Source: Citrobacter braakii
GTDB taxonomy: Bacteria; Pseudomonadota; Gammaproteobacteria; Enterobacterales; Enterobacteriaceae
Direction of reading: 5' to 3'
DNA: 64,000 nt
NCBI RefSeq assembly: GCF_002075345.1
Contig: NZ_NAEW01000005.1
Span: 1 to 64,000 of the forward strand
In this document: one piece after another, positions 22,151 through 37,958 of the stretch
Layout of the letters: each line of letters starts with the position of its first letter
Position numbering within the stretch: position 1 is the first letter of the stretch
The notes under the pieces: generated by a model
What the model was told of the DNA's origin: nothing
Databases searched by the model: none
What the model saw: the letters and a program-made list of their open reading frames with translations, nothing else
Position numbers and translations under genes: made by a program

Positions 22151-23692
22151 ATGCAACTGAATTCCACCGAAATCAGCGAACTGATCAAGCAGCGCATTGC
22201 TCAGTTCAATGTTGTGAGCGAAGCTCACAACGAAGGTACTATTGTTTCTGTAAGTGACGGTGTTATCCGCATTCACGGCCTGGCCGATTGTATGCAGGGT
22301 GAGATGATTTCCCTGCCGGGTAACCGTTACGCTATCGCATTGAACCTGGAGCGCGACTCCGTAGGTGCCGTTGTGATGGGTCCATACGCTGACCTCGCCG
22401 AAGGCATGAAGGTTAAGTGTACGGGTCGTATTCTGGAAGTTCCGGTTGGCCGTGGCCTGCTGGGTCGTGTGGTGAACACTCTGGGTTCCCCAATTGACGG
22501 TAAAGGTCCGGTTGATAACGATGGCTTCTCGCCAATCGAAGTTATCGCACCAGGCGTAATCGAACGTCAGTCCGTCGACCAGCCAGTACAGACAGGTTAT
22601 AAATCTGTTGATGCCATGATCCCAATCGGTCGTGGCCAGCGTGAGCTGATCATCGGTGACCGTCAGACAGGTAAAACCGCGATGGCAATCGACGCCATCA
22701 TCAACCAGCGTGATTCCGGTATCAAATGTGTGTACGTGGCTATCGGCCAGAAAGCGTCCACCATTTCTAACGTGGTTCGTAAACTGGAAGAACACGGCGC
22801 ACTGTCCAACACCATCGTTGTTGTGGCGACCGCGTCTGAATCTGCTGCTCTGCAATACCTGGCGCCATATGCCGGTTGCGCAATGGGCGAATACTTCCGT
22901 GACCGCGGTGAAGACGCGCTGATCGTTTACGATGACCTGTCTAAACAGGCTGTTGCTTACCGTCAGGTTTCCCTGCTGCTCCGTCGTCCACCAGGACGTG
23001 AAGCATTCCCGGGCGACGTATTTTACCTCCACTCCCGTCTGCTGGAGCGCGCATCCCGCGTAAACGCGGAATACGTTGAGAAGTTCACCAATGGTGAAGT
23101 TAAAGGTAAAACCGGCTCCCTGACCGCTCTGCCGATTATCGAAACCCAGGCAGGTGACGTTTCTGCGTTCGTTCCGACCAACGTAATTTCCATTACAGAT
23201 GGTCAGATCTTCCTGGAAACCAACCTGTTCAACTCCGGTATTCGTCCGGCAGTTAACCCGGGTATCTCCGTATCTCGTGTAGGTGGCGCAGCGCAGACCA
23301 AGATCATTAAGAAACTGTCCGGTGGTATTCGTACCGCACTGGCGCAGTATCGTGAACTGGCAGCGTTTTCTCAGTTCGCTTCCGACCTGGATGAAGCTAC
23401 TCGTAAGCAGCTGAGCCACGGTCAGAAAGTAACTGAACTGCTGAAGCAGAAACAGTACGCCCCAATGTCTGTAGCACAGCAGGGTGTGGTGCTGTTTGCG
23501 GCTGAACGCGGTTACCTCGAAGATGTGGAACTGGCGAAAATCGGTAGCTTTGAAGCCGCTCTGCTGGCTTACGTTGACCGTGACCACGCTCCGCTGATGC
23601 AAGAGATCAACCAGTCCGGTGGCTATAACGATGAAATCGAAGGCAAGCTGAAAGCTATCCTCGATTCCTTCAAGGCAACCCAGTCCTGGTAA
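22151..23692 (+). CDS. atpA: ATP synthase subunit alpha (F1)
   Basis: A 513-residue non-catalytic nucleotide-binding subunit. P-loop GDRQTGKT is at about residues 169-176, and the family signature [14 protein letters not shown] includes the arginine finger (about R373). It is practically identical to E. coli. A long open frame on the opposite strand here is a by-product of codon bias and is not a gene. Confidence 0.98.
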   Translation: MQLNSTEISELIKQRIAQFNVVSEAHNEGTIVSVSDGVIRIHGLADCMQGEMISLPGNRYAIALNLERDSVGAVVMGPYADLAEGMKVKCTGRILEVPVGRGLLGRVVNTLGSPIDGKGPVDNDGFSPIEVIAPGVIERQSVDQPVQTGYKSVDAMIPIGRGQRELIIGDRQTGKTAMAIDAIINQRDSGIKCVYVAIGQKASTISNVVRKLEEHGALSNTIVVVATASESAALQYLAPYAGCAMGEYFRDRGEDALIVYDDLSKQAVAYRQVSLLLRRPPGREAFPGDVFYLHSRLLERASRVNAEYVEKFTNGEVKGKTGSLTALPIIETQAGDVSAFVPTNVISITDGQIFLETNLFNSGIRPAVNPGISVSRVGGAAQTKIIKKLSGGIRTALAQYRELAAFSQFASDLDEATRKQLSHGQKVTELLKQKQYAPMSVAQQGVVLFAAERGYLEDVELAKIGSFEAALLAYVDRDHAPLMQEINQSGGYNDEIEGKLKAILDSFKATQSW

Positions 23693-23742
23693 CGTCTGGC
23701 GGTCTGCTTTAGGGCGGACCGCAAGGCATTGAGGAGAAGCTC

Positions 23743-26015
<2,273 letters not shown>

Positions 26016-26035
26016 CGCCTTAATCGGAGGGTGAT

Positions 26036-26455
26036 ATGGCAATGACTTACCACCTGGACGTCGTCAGCGCAGAGCAGCAAATGTTCTCTGGTCTGGTCGA
26101 AAAAATCCAGGTAACGGGTAGTGAAGGTGAACTGGGTATTTTCCCGGGTCACGCACCGCTGCTCACCGCCATTAAGCCTGGTATGATCCGCATCGTTAAA
26201 CAGTTCGGTCATGAAGAGTTTATCTATCTGTCCGGCGGCATTCTCGAAGTGCAGCCTGGCAGCGTGACCGTTCTGGCTGATACCGCGATTCGCGGACAGG
26301 ATCTCGATGAAGCGAGAGCCCTGGAAGCGAAGCGTAAGGCTGAAGAGCACATCAAGAGCTCTCATGGTGACGTGGATTACGCTCAGGCATCTGCGGAACT
26401 GGCCAAAGCGATCGCGAAACTGCGCGTTATCGAGTTGACCAAAAAAGCGATGTAA
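26036..26455 (+). CDS. atpC: ATP synthase subunit epsilon (F1)
   Basis: A 139-residue rotor subunit that also inhibits the enzyme. An N-terminal beta-sandwich (about residues 1-85; [29 protein letters not shown]) is followed by a two-helix C-terminal domain. It is the last gene of the operon, 20 bp after atpD. Confidence 0.98.
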   Translation: MAMTYHLDVVSAEQQMFSGLVEKIQVTGSEGELGIFPGHAPLLTAIKPGMIRIVKQFGHEEFIYLSGGILEVQPGSVTVLADTAIRGQDLDEARALEAKRKAEEHIKSSHGDVDYAQASAELAKAIAKLRVIELTKKAM

Positions 26456-26474
26456 CACCGGCTTGAAAAGCACA

Positions 26475-26507
26475 AAAGCCAGTCTGGTTGCCAGGCTGGC
26501 TTTTTTT
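26475..26507 (+). terminator. Rho-independent terminator of the atp operon
   Basis: GCCAGTCTGG (26478-26487) pairs with CCAGGCTGGC (26491-26500) across a 3-base loop, with one G-T pair, followed by seven T residues. It lies 20 bp after the atpC stop. Confidence 0.92.
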
Positions 26508-26552
26508 ATGGTTTTGTTTCAGTGAAAGTGGAACTAAAAAGCTGTTTTATTA

Positions 26553-26630
26553 TTTTGTGATTTGTGTCACAAAAATATTGATCGGTTAAAAGATGAGGCG
26601 TAGACTCTTTTTTGTGTGATGTGTGTCACA
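26553..26630 (+). promoter_or_regulatory. Two CRP-type palindromes flanking a sigma-70-like promoter
   Basis: Site 1 (26553-26574) is TTTTGTGA, six bases, then TCACAAAA: perfect 8-bp arms with the CRP core TGTGA-N6-TCACA. Site 2 (core 26615-26630) is again TGTGA-N6-TCACA. Between them TTGATC (26578-26583) and TAGACT (26601-26606) form a promoter with a 17-bp spacer, predicted to start near 26613. Site 1 would then be centred near -49 and site 2 near +10. A tiny ORF follows at 26662. CRP binding is inferred from motif match only. Confidence 0.6.
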
Positions 26631-26661
26631 TAATTAACTCAGATAAAAACAGGATACCAAC

Positions 26662-26712
26662 ATGAAACTGATTAATAAAATCATCGCCCTTTTCAGCAGC
26701 ATGGAAGTTTAG
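26662..26712 (+). CDS. Candidate 16-residue small protein or leader peptide
   Basis: The frame reads MKLINKIIALFSSMEV then TAG. AGGATA ends 6 bases before the ATG, and the ORF sits just behind the putative CRP-controlled promoter in the atpC-glmU gap. The peptide is short, basic at the N-terminus and otherwise hydrophobic or amphipathic, like many small membrane-associated enterobacterial proteins. I do not recognise it. No clear terminator follows in the next 400 bp, so it could instead be an upstream ORF of the glmUS transcript, or chance. Confidence 0.35.
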   Translation: MKLINKIIALFSSMEV

Positions 26713-27127
26713 TCTTCCCGACCTGCTCTGTGGCGCGATGCTTCATACGGTTATCAGCCCGCGCCAGCTGTTATTAAATTCCCCTCCTCCGCTTTATCGT
26801 TTGTCCTCTTCCCTTTTAAAACTCTATTTTCCCTGTCTGTTTTTTCTGCTTCTCGCTGAATCACATTAATAAAATTGTACTTTTCTTTTGTAGCTCTTTA
26901 TTCATGCAGTAAAAAAATAGCAAAAACATTAACCTAGGCTTTAATAAGAGCAGCCTCCTGGTTTTTGGGAGACAAAAGACGCCGAAATAGACGAAAATAG
27001 AGAGTTATCAGAGGGGAAATTTCCCCGATTGAACGTTTTATCTTCGGTCCATTTCACGATGAAAAAAATGTAGTATTTTCAATGTGAAACGGTATAAATT
27101 CGTTCTCAAATTACAGTCAGGACGTGT
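26713..27127 (+). promoter_or_regulatory. glmU upstream region: palindromes and probable promoter
   Basis: This 415-bp stretch has no further convincing gene. It contains a perfect 14-bp palindrome GGGGAAATTTCCCC (27013-27026) and two near-identical inverted repeats TTTC-N5-GAAA at 27052-27064 and 27077-27089, centres 25 bp apart. Then comes a TATAAA -10-like hexamer (27093-27098), 30 bp before the glmU ATG. In E. coli glmUS is controlled by NagC through sites in this gap. Whether these repeats are NagC sites I cannot decide by eye. Confidence 0.5.
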
Positions 27128-28498
27128 ATGTTGAATAATGCTATGAGCGTCGTGATCCTTGCCGCAGGCAAAGGCACGCGTATGTATTCCGATCTCCCTA
27201 AAGTGCTGCATACCCTCGCAGGAAAGCCGATGGTTCAGCATGTCATTGATGCTGCTAATGAATTAGGTGCAACTCACGTACATCTGGTCTACGGGCACGG
27301 TGGTGATTTGCTTAAGCAGACGCTGAAAGATGGCAATCTAAACTGGATTCTGCAGGCAGAGCAGTTGGGGACCGGCCATGCAATGCAGCAGGCAGCGCCA
27401 TTCTTTGGTGATGACGAAGACATTTTAATGCTTTATGGCGATGTGCCGCTGATCTCTACCGATACCTTACGTAGCCTGCGTGATGCTAAACCGCAGGGCG
27501 GCATCGGCCTGTTAACGGTAAAACTGGATGATCCATCCGGCTATGGGCGTATTACGCGTGAGAACGGTAACGTCACTGGTATCGTCGAGCATAAAGATGC
27601 AACTGACGAGCAGCGCCAAATCCAGGAAATCAACACCGGTATTCTGATTGCCAATGGCGCTGATATGAAGCGCTGGCTGTCCAAACTCACCAATAATAAT
27701 GCGCAGGGTGAATACTACATCACCGATATCATTGCGATGGCGTATCAGGAAGGACGCGAAATTGCTGCGGTACATCCGGCACGTATTAGCGAAACGGAAG
27801 GGGTGAATAACCGTCTTCAGTTATCCCGTCTGGAGCGTGTTTATCAGTCTGAGCAAGCAGAGAAACTGTTGTTGGCGGGCGTGATGCTGCGCGATCCTGC
27901 ACGTTTTGATCTTCGCGGTACGCTTATTCACGGGCGCGATGTTGAAATTGATACTAACGTTATCATTGAAGGTAACGTAACCGTTGGGGATCGCGTCAAG
28001 ATTGGTGCTGGCTGTATCATCAAAAACAGCGTGATTGGTGAAGGTTGTGAGCTTAGCCCATACAGTGTGGTGGAAGATGCCCATCTGGAAGCCGCTTGCA
28101 CCATCGGCCCATTCGCGCGTCTGCGCCCGGGTGCTGAGCTGCAGGAAGGCGCGCACGTGGGTAACTTCGTCGAAATGAAAAAAGCGCGTCTGGGTAAAGG
28201 TTCTAAAGCTGGTCATCTGACCTATCTGGGCGATGCGGAAATTGGCGATAATGTGAATATCGGCGCGGGTACGATTACCTGCAACTACGATGGTGCCAAT
28301 AAGTTTAAAACCATTATTGGTGATGATGTGTTTGTGGGTTCTGATACTCAGTTGGTGGCGCCAGTCACCGTGGGTAAAGGTGCGACGATTGCCGCCGGAA
28401 CCACCGTAACGCGTAATGTCGCCGATAACGAACTGGTATTAAGCCGTGTACCTCAGGTCCATAAACAGGGCTGGCAGCGTCCGGTGAAGAAGAAGTAA
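27128..28498 (+). CDS. glmU: GlmU, bifunctional UDP-GlcNAc pyrophosphorylase / glucosamine-1-P acetyltransferase
   Basis: A 456-residue cytoplasmic trimer that acetylates glucosamine 1-phosphate and then couples it to UTP, giving UDP-GlcNAc for peptidoglycan and LPS. The N-terminal nucleotidyltransferase domain has the signature [15 protein letters not shown] (about residues 11-25). The C-terminal left-handed beta helix is made of hexapeptide repeats (about 250-440) and includes the acetyltransferase histidine region GHLTYLGD. First gene of glmUS. Confidence 0.97.
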   Translation: MLNNAMSVVILAAGKGTRMYSDLPKVLHTLAGKPMVQHVIDAANELGATHVHLVYGHGGDLLKQTLKDGNLNWILQAEQLGTGHAMQQAAPFFGDDEDILMLYGDVPLISTDTLRSLRDAKPQGGIGLLTVKLDDPSGYGRITRENGNVTGIVEHKDATDEQRQIQEINTGILIANGADMKRWLSKLTNNNAQGEYYITDIIAMAYQEGREIAAVHPARISETEGVNNRLQLSRLERVYQSEQAEKLLLAGVMLRDPARFDLRGTLIHGRDVEIDTNVIIEGNVTVGDRVKIGAGCIIKNSVIGEGCELSPYSVVEDAHLEAACTIGPFARLRPGAELQEGAHVGNFVEMKKARLGKGSKAGHLTYLGDAEIGDNVNIGAGTITCNYDGANKFKTIIGDDVFVGSDTQLVAPVTVGKGATIAAGTTVTRNVADNELVLSRVPQVHKQGWQRPVKKK

Positions 28499-28507
28499 GT
28501 GATTTTT

Positions 28508-28573
28508 GCCGGATGGCGGCCTACGTGCGGTGACGTTCTGTAGGCCTGATAAGCGTAAGCGCCATCAGGCAGA
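28508..28573. repeat. REP/BIME element between glmU and glmS
   Basis: Contains GCCGGATGGCGGCCTACG and, inverted, GTAGGCCTGATAAGCG...CGCCATCAGGC, the paired Y and Z type REP units of enterobacteria. It lies 9 bp after the glmU stop and upstream of the glmS leader, where the bicistronic mRNA is processed in E. coli. Confidence 0.85.
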
Positions 28574-28721
28574 CAAGAGATGAGGGGATAACATAATCCT
28601 CCGCTCAACAAGCAGTACCATAAAAATAACCCCACTCTCTACAAGGCTCGGGGCGCCCGGAAAGGGCAAATACAGGTCAGCGACAACGACAGGCAAATGC
28701 CTAAATTCGGAATCAAAAAAT
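28574..28721 (+). promoter_or_regulatory. glmS 5' leader
   Basis: About 148 bp of leader before glmS, with only a weak ribosome site (CGGAATC) near the ATG and a small hairpin AGGCAAATGCCT at 28691-28702 just upstream. In E. coli and Salmonella the glmS leader forms an inhibitory hairpin opened by the sRNA GlmZ. The weak site and hairpin fit such control, but I did not identify a GlmZ pairing stretch with certainty. Confidence 0.45.
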
Positions 28722-30551
28722 ATGTGTGGAATTGTTGGCGCTATCGCGCAGCGTGATGTAGCTGAAATCCTTCTCGAAGGTTTACGTCGTCTGGAATATC
28801 GTGGTTATGACTCTGCTGGTCTGGCCGTTGTCGATGCTGAAGGCAACATGACCCGTCTGCGTCGTCTGGGTAAAGTGCAGATGCTGACTGCTGCTGCGGA
28901 AGAACATCCGCTGCATGGTGGTACAGGTATCGCTCATACCCGTTGGGCGACACACGGTGAACCTTCAGAAGCGAACGCGCATCCCCATGTTTCTGAACAC
29001 ATTGTTGTGGTGCATAACGGCATCATTGAAAACCATGAACCTCTGCGTGAACTACTGAAAACCCGTGGTTACACCTTTGTTTCTGAAACCGACACCGAAG
29101 TGATTGCTCACCTGGTGCATTGGGAACTGGAACAGGGTGGTACGCTGCGTGAAGCTGTACTGCGTACTATTCCACAGTTGCGCGGTGCCTATGGCACGGT
29201 GATCATGGATACCCGTAACCCAGAAACGCTGCTGGCGGCCCGTTCAGGTAGCCCGCTGGTGATTGGTCTGGGGATGGGGGAAAACTTTATCGCTTCCGAT
29301 CAGCTGGCGCTGCTGCCGGTAACCCGTCGCTTTATCTTCCTGGAAGAAGGTGACATCGCAGAAGTGACCCGTCGTTCTGTCTCTATTTTTGACAAGTCTG
29401 GCGCACAAGTGAAGCGTCAGGATATCGAATCGAATCTGCAGTATGACGCGGGCGAAAAAGGTATTTATCGCCACTACATGCAGAAAGAGATCTACGAACA
29501 GCCGAACGCAATTAAAAATACGCTGACCGGGCGCATTAGTCACGGTGAAGTGGATTTAAGCGAGCTGGGTTCACGTGCCAACGAGTTGCTGTCTCAGGTT
29601 GAGCATATCCAGATTATCGCCTGCGGTACGTCCTACAACTCCGGTATGGTGTCCCGCTACTGGTTTGAATCGCTGGCTGGTATTCCTTGCGATGTCGAAA
29701 TCGCTTCCGAGTTCCGCTATCGCAAATCCGCCGTGCGTCGTAACAGTCTGATGATTACCCTTTCCCAGTCCGGTGAAACGGCGGATACCCTGGCGGGTCT
29801 GCGCTTATCTAAAGAGCTGGGCTATCTGGGCTCGCTGGCTATTTGTAACGTACCGGGATCTTCTCTGGTGCGCGAATCCGACCTGGCGATGATGACCAAT
29901 GCCGGTACCGAAATCGGTGTGGCCTCGACGAAAGCATTTACTACCCAACTGACCGTTCTGCTGATGCTGGTGGCGAAACTGTCTCGTCTGAAAGGCCTGG
30001 ATGCGTCTATCGAGCAGGAGATCGTTCATGGTCTGCAGGCGCTGCCGAGCCGTATTGAGCAGATGCTGTCTCAGGACAAACGCATTGCCGCTCTGGCGGA
30101 AGGTTTCTCAGACAAACACCATGCGCTGTTCCTGGGCCGTGGCGATCAGTACCCGATTGCGCTGGAAGGCGCGCTGAAGCTGAAAGAGATCTCTTATATT
30201 CACGCTGAAGCATATGCTGCAGGCGAACTGAAACACGGTCCGCTGGCGCTGATTGATGCCGATATGCCGGTTATCGTAGTTGCACCGAACAACGAACTGT
30301 TGGAAAAACTGAAATCCAACATTGAAGAAGTTCGCGCTCGTGGCGGTCAGTTGTACGTCTTTGCGGACCAGGATGCTGGCTTTACCAGCAGCGAAAACAT
30401 GCACATCATTGAGATGCCGCATGTGGAAGAGGTGATTGCACCGATCTTCTACACCGTTCCGCTGCAGTTGCTGGCGTATCACGTGGCGCTGATTAAAGGC
30501 ACCGACGTGGACCAGCCGCGTAACCTGGCAAAGTCGGTTACCGTAGAGTAA
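28722..30551 (+). CDS. glmS: GlmS, glucosamine-6-phosphate synthase
   Basis: A 609-residue amidotransferase: fructose 6-phosphate plus glutamine gives glucosamine 6-phosphate and glutamate, the first step of amino-sugar synthesis. The N-terminal Ntn-type glutaminase begins [10 protein letters not shown] with catalytic Cys after Met removal. Two SIS sugar-isomerase domains (about residues 285-425 and 455-600) and the C-terminus LAKSVTVE follow. It is followed by a strong terminator. Confidence 0.98.
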   Translation: MCGIVGAIAQRDVAEILLEGLRRLEYRGYDSAGLAVVDAEGNMTRLRRLGKVQMLTAAAEEHPLHGGTGIAHTRWATHGEPSEANAHPHVSEHIVVVHNGIIENHEPLRELLKTRGYTFVSETDTEVIAHLVHWELEQGGTLREAVLRTIPQLRGAYGTVIMDTRNPETLLAARSGSPLVIGLGMGENFIASDQLALLPVTRRFIFLEEGDIAEVTRRSVSIFDKSGAQVKRQDIESNLQYDAGEKGIYRHYMQKEIYEQPNAIKNTLTGRISHGEVDLSELGSRANELLSQVEHIQIIACGTSYNSGMVSRYWFESLAGIPCDVEIASEFRYRKSAVRRNSLMITLSQSGETADTLAGLRLSKELGYLGSLAICNVPGSSLVRESDLAMMTNAGTEIGVASTKAFTTQLTVLLMLVAKLSRLKGLDASIEQEIVHGLQALPSRIEQMLSQDKRIAALAEGFSDKHHALFLGRGDQYPIALEGALKLKEISYIHAEAYAAGELKHGPLALIDADMPVIVVAPNNELLEKLKSNIEEVRARGGQLYVFADQDAGFTSSENMHIIEMPHVEEVIAPIFYTVPLQLLAYHVALIKGTDVDQPRNLAKSVTVE

Positions 30552-30570
30552 TCCGCACTTAACTGAACTG

Positions 30571-30602
30571 AAAATGCCCTGCTGCAAGCGGGGCATTTTT
30601 TT
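30571..30602 (+). terminator. Rho-independent terminator of glmUS
   Basis: AATGCCCTGC and GCGGGGCATT form a stem around a short TGCAA loop, followed by a run of T residues, 20 bp after the glmS stop. Confidence 0.92.
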
Positions 30603-30776
30603 AGCTTGTTCTGTTTTTAATCAATTATCCCGCCTGTTTTATGTGACAAACCGTCATCTTCAACTACTGTTTTCAGTGTCATAAAAAGAAAATTTCAGCG
30701 AAATGTTATTGTCATGATGGTAATTAACATACTGTTTTAAATGTATTTTTAGATAAAAAACTTCCCGAGTTTTTCA

Positions 30777-31925
<1,149 letters not shown>

Positions 31926-31926
31926 A

Positions 31927-32050
31927 TACCCGTCATACTTCGAGCCGCAGTTGTGTTGGCTGTGCTTGTTCACCCCAGTCACATAGTGAATCTATGTGAC
32001 TGGGTATTCACAAGCTTGCCGCCTTGCTGCAACTCGAATTATTTAGGGTA
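31927..32050. repeat. ERIC (IRU) element between pstS and pstC
   Basis: About 124 bp starting TACCCGTCATACTTCGAGC and ending AACTCGAATTATTTAGGGTA. The centre has the diagnostic hairpin: GTTCACCCCAGTCACATAG facing a GTGACTGGGTATTCAC arm. It fills most of the 192-bp pstS-pstC gap, inside the operon, and will form a long hairpin in the mRNA. Confidence 0.9.
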
Positions 32051-32114
32051 TGGCATTACGTTAGCCGGGAAGCACGATAAAATGCGTGCTTCCTGGCCCA
32101 AACTTAAAGAGTGA

Positions 32115-33967
<1,853 letters not shown>

Positions 33968-33969
33968 GA

Positions 33970-34847
<878 letters not shown>

Positions 34848-34861
34848 TTCAGGAGCTTGTT

Positions 34862-35587
34862 GTGGATAATCTTAACCTTAATAAACATATTTCCGGCCAG
34901 TTCAATGCAGAGCTGGAAAGCATCCGTACCCAGGTGATGACCATGGGCGGCATGGTCGAGCAGCAGCTTTCTGATGCGATTACCGCCATGCACAATCAGG
35001 ACAGTGAGCTGGCGAAGCGCGTCATTGAAGGCGATAAGAACGTCAATATGATGGAAGTGGCGATCGACGAGGCCTGCGTGCGTATCATTGCCAAGCGTCA
35101 GCCGACCGCCAGTGACTTGCGTCTGGTGATGGCGATTATCAAAACGATCGCTGAGCTGGAACGTATTGGCGACGTTGCGGATAAAATTTGCCGCACCGCG
35201 CTGGAGAAATTTTCTCAACAGCATCAGCCGCTGCTGGTAAGCCTGGAATCACTGGGTCGCCACACCGTACAAATGCTGCATGACGTGCTGGATGCGTTTG
35301 CGCGTATGGATCTTGACGAAGCGGTACGTATTTATCGCGAAGATAAGAAAGTCGACCAGGAGTATGAAGGTATCGTGCGTCAGCTGATGACCTACATGAT
35401 GGAAGATCCGCGTACCATTCCAAGCGTGCTGACCGCGCTGTTCTGCGCGCGCTCCATCGAGCGTATCGGTGACCGTTGCCAGAATATCTGCGAATACATC
35501 TTCTACTTCGTGAAGGGACAAGACTTCCGTCACGTGGGCGGTGATGAGCTGGATAAGCTGCTGGCGGGCAAAGATCCGAAAGAGTGA
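34862..35587 (+). CDS. phoU: PhoU, negative regulator of the Pho regulon
   Basis: A 241-residue all-helical protein made of two three-helix PhoU domains, each with a conserved metal-binding E/D-x-x-x-D type motif ([38 protein letters not shown]). It links PstSCAB activity to the PhoR sensor, and loss makes the Pho regulon constitutive. Last gene of pstSCAB-phoU; a REP element follows. Confidence 0.97.
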   Translation: MDNLNLNKHISGQFNAELESIRTQVMTMGGMVEQQLSDAITAMHNQDSELAKRVIEGDKNVNMMEVAIDEACVRIIAKRQPTASDLRLVMAIIKTIAELERIGDVADKICRTALEKFSQQHQPLLVSLESLGRHTVQMLHDVLDAFARMDLDEAVRIYREDKKVDQEYEGIVRQLMTYMMEDPRTIPSVLTALFCARSIERIGDRCQNICEYIFYFVKGQDFRHVGGDELDKLLAGKDPKE

Positions 35588-35589
35588 TG

Positions 35590-35668
35590 TTTGTGGCGGG
35601 TGGCGCTAACGCTTACCCGCTCTACGAGACATGCAGGCCGGATCAGCGTTAGCGCCATCCGGCCTTTC
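35590..35668. repeat. REP element after phoU
   Basis: GGCGGGTGGCGCTAACGC...TTACCCGC and GCCGGATCAGCGTTAGCGCCATCCGGC form stem-loops in the gap between phoU and the convergent yieH. It probably replaces a classical terminator as the mRNA 3' end for both genes. In E. coli this gap is the insertion point of the bgl cluster, absent here. Confidence 0.85.
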
Positions 35669-35670
35669 AG

Positions 35671-36336
35671 TTATCGCGTAATATTCCAACCCCGCGCCTT
35701 CCATAACGCTGGCAACTGCGCCAGATCGGTAAACGTCGTCACTTTTGGATGATCGATTGGTTTGTTATGCGGATCGGCGCAGAAGTAAAACACTTCCATC
35801 CCTGCAGCAATCCCCGCCTGGGCACCTGCGCTGGAGTCATCAACCAGAATGCAGTTCTCAACGTTAACATCCATCGCTTTCGCCGCATGGAACATCAGGG
35901 CCGGATCGGGTTTCCAGCGTTGAATATCGTAGCCGCTGAACAGCAAATCAGGGAAATGGTGCAACATACCCAGCTTACCCAGCGAGTGCTGCATTTTGCT
36001 GACCGGACCGTTAGATACCACGCTCATAGGGACGGTCATGCTGTCCAGCAGCGCATTAGCACCGGCAATCACCTCCAGTTCCGTATCGAACAGACGTGCG
36101 ACCTCTGCGCGGTAAACCGGTTCTAATTCGGCTTTTGCCAGTTCGACACCGTGCTCTTCGTTGATAATGTCGATGATCTCGTACAGCTTTACCCCCTTGA
36201 AGCGTTTAAAAGTTTCTTCAAGATCGAGCGTAATGCCGAACGCCTGGAACATGCTGACATACGCGCGAGAACAAATCACTTCACTGTCGACAAGGGTACC
36301 GTCACAGTCAAAAAATACGGCTTCTATCTGGGACAT
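35671..36336 (-). CDS. yieH: YieH, HAD-family phosphatase (6-phosphogluconate phosphatase in E. coli)
   Basis: A 221-residue HAD phosphohydrolase of the phosphoglycolate-phosphatase-like group. Motif I DCDGTLVDS (residues 10-18) carries the nucleophilic Asp, motif II includes VVSNGP (about 106-111), motif III is K in WKPDP, and motif IV is LVDDSSAG. E. coli YieH hydrolyses 6-phosphogluconate and purine monophosphates in vitro. It is read convergently to phoU and divergently from adeP. Confidence 0.93.
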   Translation of the reverse strand: MSQIEAVFFDCDGTLVDSEVICSRAYVSMFQAFGITLDLEETFKRFKGVKLYEIIDIINEEHGVELAKAELEPVYRAEVARLFDTELEVIAGANALLDSMTVPMSVVSNGPVSKMQHSLGKLGMLHHFPDLLFSGYDIQRWKPDPALMFHAAKAMDVNVENCILVDDSSAGAQAGIAAGMEVFYFCADPHNKPIDHPKVTTFTDLAQLPALWKARGWNITR

Positions 36337-36386
36337 GTCATTTCCGTTTTAACAAGTTTAACGTTTTCGTAATGCATTATTGGGCG

Positions 36387-36402
36387 ACGCAATCGTTGCC
36401 GT
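36387..36402 (+). promoter_or_regulatory. Probable PurR operator upstream of adeP
   Basis: ACGCAATCGTTGCCGT matches the PurR consensus ACGCAAACGTTTGCGT at 13 of 16 positions and lies 102 bp before the adeP start. adeP (yieG) belongs to the PurR regulon in E. coli, so a site here is expected. Confidence 0.65.
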
Positions 36403-36503
36403 ATAAGCAAAATCAATGAAAAAAGTTGCTCATAACCCAACCCTATTGTCGCATTTTGGTATAGGATAGCGACGAATTTTCCCTCCTTGTTCGGAAATTG
36501 ATA

Positions 36504-37841
36504 ATGAGTCAACAACACACAACCCAGGCTTCTGGCCAGGGGATGCTGGAACGCGTGTTCAAACTGCGCGAACATGGCACGACGGCACGGACCGAAGTGA
36601 TCGCCGGTTTAACCACCTTCCTGACGATGGTGTATATCGTTTTTGTTAACCCGCAAATTCTTGGCGTGGCTGGCATGGATACCAGCGCCGTCTTTGTGAC
36701 TACCTGCCTGATTGCTGCATTTGGTAGCATCCTGATGGGCCTGTTTGCCAACCTGCCGGTCGCACTTGCGCCTGCTATGGGTCTGAATGCGTTCTTCGCC
36801 TTCGTGGTCGTTGGCGCGATGGGCCTGTCATGGCAGATCGGTATGGGCGCAATCTTCTGGGGCGCGGTAGGTCTGCTGCTACTGACGATTTTCCGCGTAC
36901 GTTACTGGATGATTGCCAACATCCCGGTTAGCTTGCGCGTGGGGATCACCAGCGGTATTGGTCTGTTCATCGGCATGATGGGGCTGAAAAACGCTGGTGT
37001 TATCGTCGCCAACCAAGACACCCTGGTGTCTATTGGCAACCTGACGTCCCACAGCGTACTGCTCGGTATTCTGGGCTTCTTTATCATCGCGATTCTGGCT
37101 TCACGTAACATCCATGCGGCGGTACTGATCTCTATCATTGTGACCACGCTGCTGGGTTGGATGCTGGGCGATGTCCATTACAACGGGATCGTCTCCGCGC
37201 CGCCGAGCGTAATGTCCGTTATCGGGCATGTTGATCTGGCTGGTTCGTTTAACATTGGTCTTGCGGGCGTAATTTTCTCGTTCATGCTGGTCAACCTGTT
37301 CGACTCCTCCGGTACGCTGATTGGCGTCACGGATAAAGCCGGTCTGGCGGATGCGAAGGGTAAGTTTCCGCGCATGAAGCAGGCGCTGTATGTGGATAGC
37401 GTGTCATCGGTTGCTGGTGCGTTTATCGGTACTTCTTCCGTTACCGCGTATATCGAGTCTTCTTCCGGGGTTTCTGTCGGTGGACGCACTGGCCTGACCG
37501 CGGTAGTTGTCGGCCTGCTATTCCTGCTGGTTATCTTCCTGTCGCCGCTGGCGGGAATGGTACCGGGATATGCGGCCGCTGGTGCGCTGATTTACGTTGG
37601 CGTCCTGATGACATCAAGCCTGTCGCGCGTGAGGTGGGATGACCTGACTGAAGCCGTTCCGGCGTTTATTACCGCCGTGATGATGCCGTTTAGCTTCTCG
37701 ATTACCGAAGGTATCGCGCTGGGCTTTATTTCCTACTGTGTGATGAAAATCGGTACCGGACGTTTCCGCGATCTCAGCCCATGCGTCATCGTTGTCGCAC
37801 TGCTGTTTGTGTTGAAGATTGTGTTTATCGACGCGCATTAA
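36504..37841 (+). CDS. adeP: AdeP (YieG), high-affinity adenine permease
   Basis: A 445-residue nucleobase:cation symporter of the NCS2/AzgA family with about 12-14 hydrophobic segments. Family hallmarks are GLTTFLTMVYIVFVNPQIL near the N-terminus, LAPAMGLNAFFAFVV, NLFDSSGTLIGV and the SSVTAYIESSSGV substrate-site segment. I start at ATG 36504 (MSQQHTTQ), the E. coli start; a TTG two codons earlier is less likely. Confidence 0.95.
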   Translation: MSQQHTTQASGQGMLERVFKLREHGTTARTEVIAGLTTFLTMVYIVFVNPQILGVAGMDTSAVFVTTCLIAAFGSILMGLFANLPVALAPAMGLNAFFAFVVVGAMGLSWQIGMGAIFWGAVGLLLLTIFRVRYWMIANIPVSLRVGITSGIGLFIGMMGLKNAGVIVANQDTLVSIGNLTSHSVLLGILGFFIIAILASRNIHAAVLISIIVTTLLGWMLGDVHYNGIVSAPPSVMSVIGHVDLAGSFNIGLAGVIFSFMLVNLFDSSGTLIGVTDKAGLADAKGKFPRMKQALYVDSVSSVAGAFIGTSSVTAYIESSSGVSVGGRTGLTAVVVGLLFLLVIFLSPLAGMVPGYAAAGALIYVGVLMTSSLSRVRWDDLTEAVPAFITAVMMPFSFSITEGIALGFISYCVMKIGTGRFRDLSPCVIVVALLFVLKIVFIDAH

Positions 37842-37865
37842 TTGCCGCTGAGACGGTGCTGCGCG

Positions 37866-37903
37866 AGGCGTGTAGACCTGATAAGCGCAGCGCCATCAGG
37901 CAA
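37866..37903. repeat. Short REP unit after adeP
   Basis: GAGGCGTGTAGACCTGATAA...GCGCAGCGCCATCAGGC: a single REP-like stem-loop between the adeP stop and its terminator. Confidence 0.75.
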
Positions 37904-37921
37904 ATTTGATAACCGGATACG

Positions 37922-37958
37922 GCCCGCCAGGCATTGCAGCCAGCGGGCTTTTTCTTTT
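37922..37958 (+). terminator. Terminator of adeP
   Basis: GCCCGC (37922-37927) pairs with GCGGGC (37943-37948), supported by an inner GGC/GCC pair, and is followed by TTTTTCTTTT. The T-run reaches into the stop codon of the convergent chrR. Confidence 0.85.

Noticed and set aside
22004-23602. 532-codon open frame antisense to atpA (and similar long ones antisense to atpD, mnmG and pstS)
   Set aside because: These are produced by the strong codon bias of highly expressed genes on the other strand; they cross well-known conserved genes, lack ribosome sites and show no family motif.
26940-26980. CTCC...GGGAG hairpin as terminator of the 16-codon ORF transcript
   Set aside because: Four to five base pairs only and no U-tract follows.
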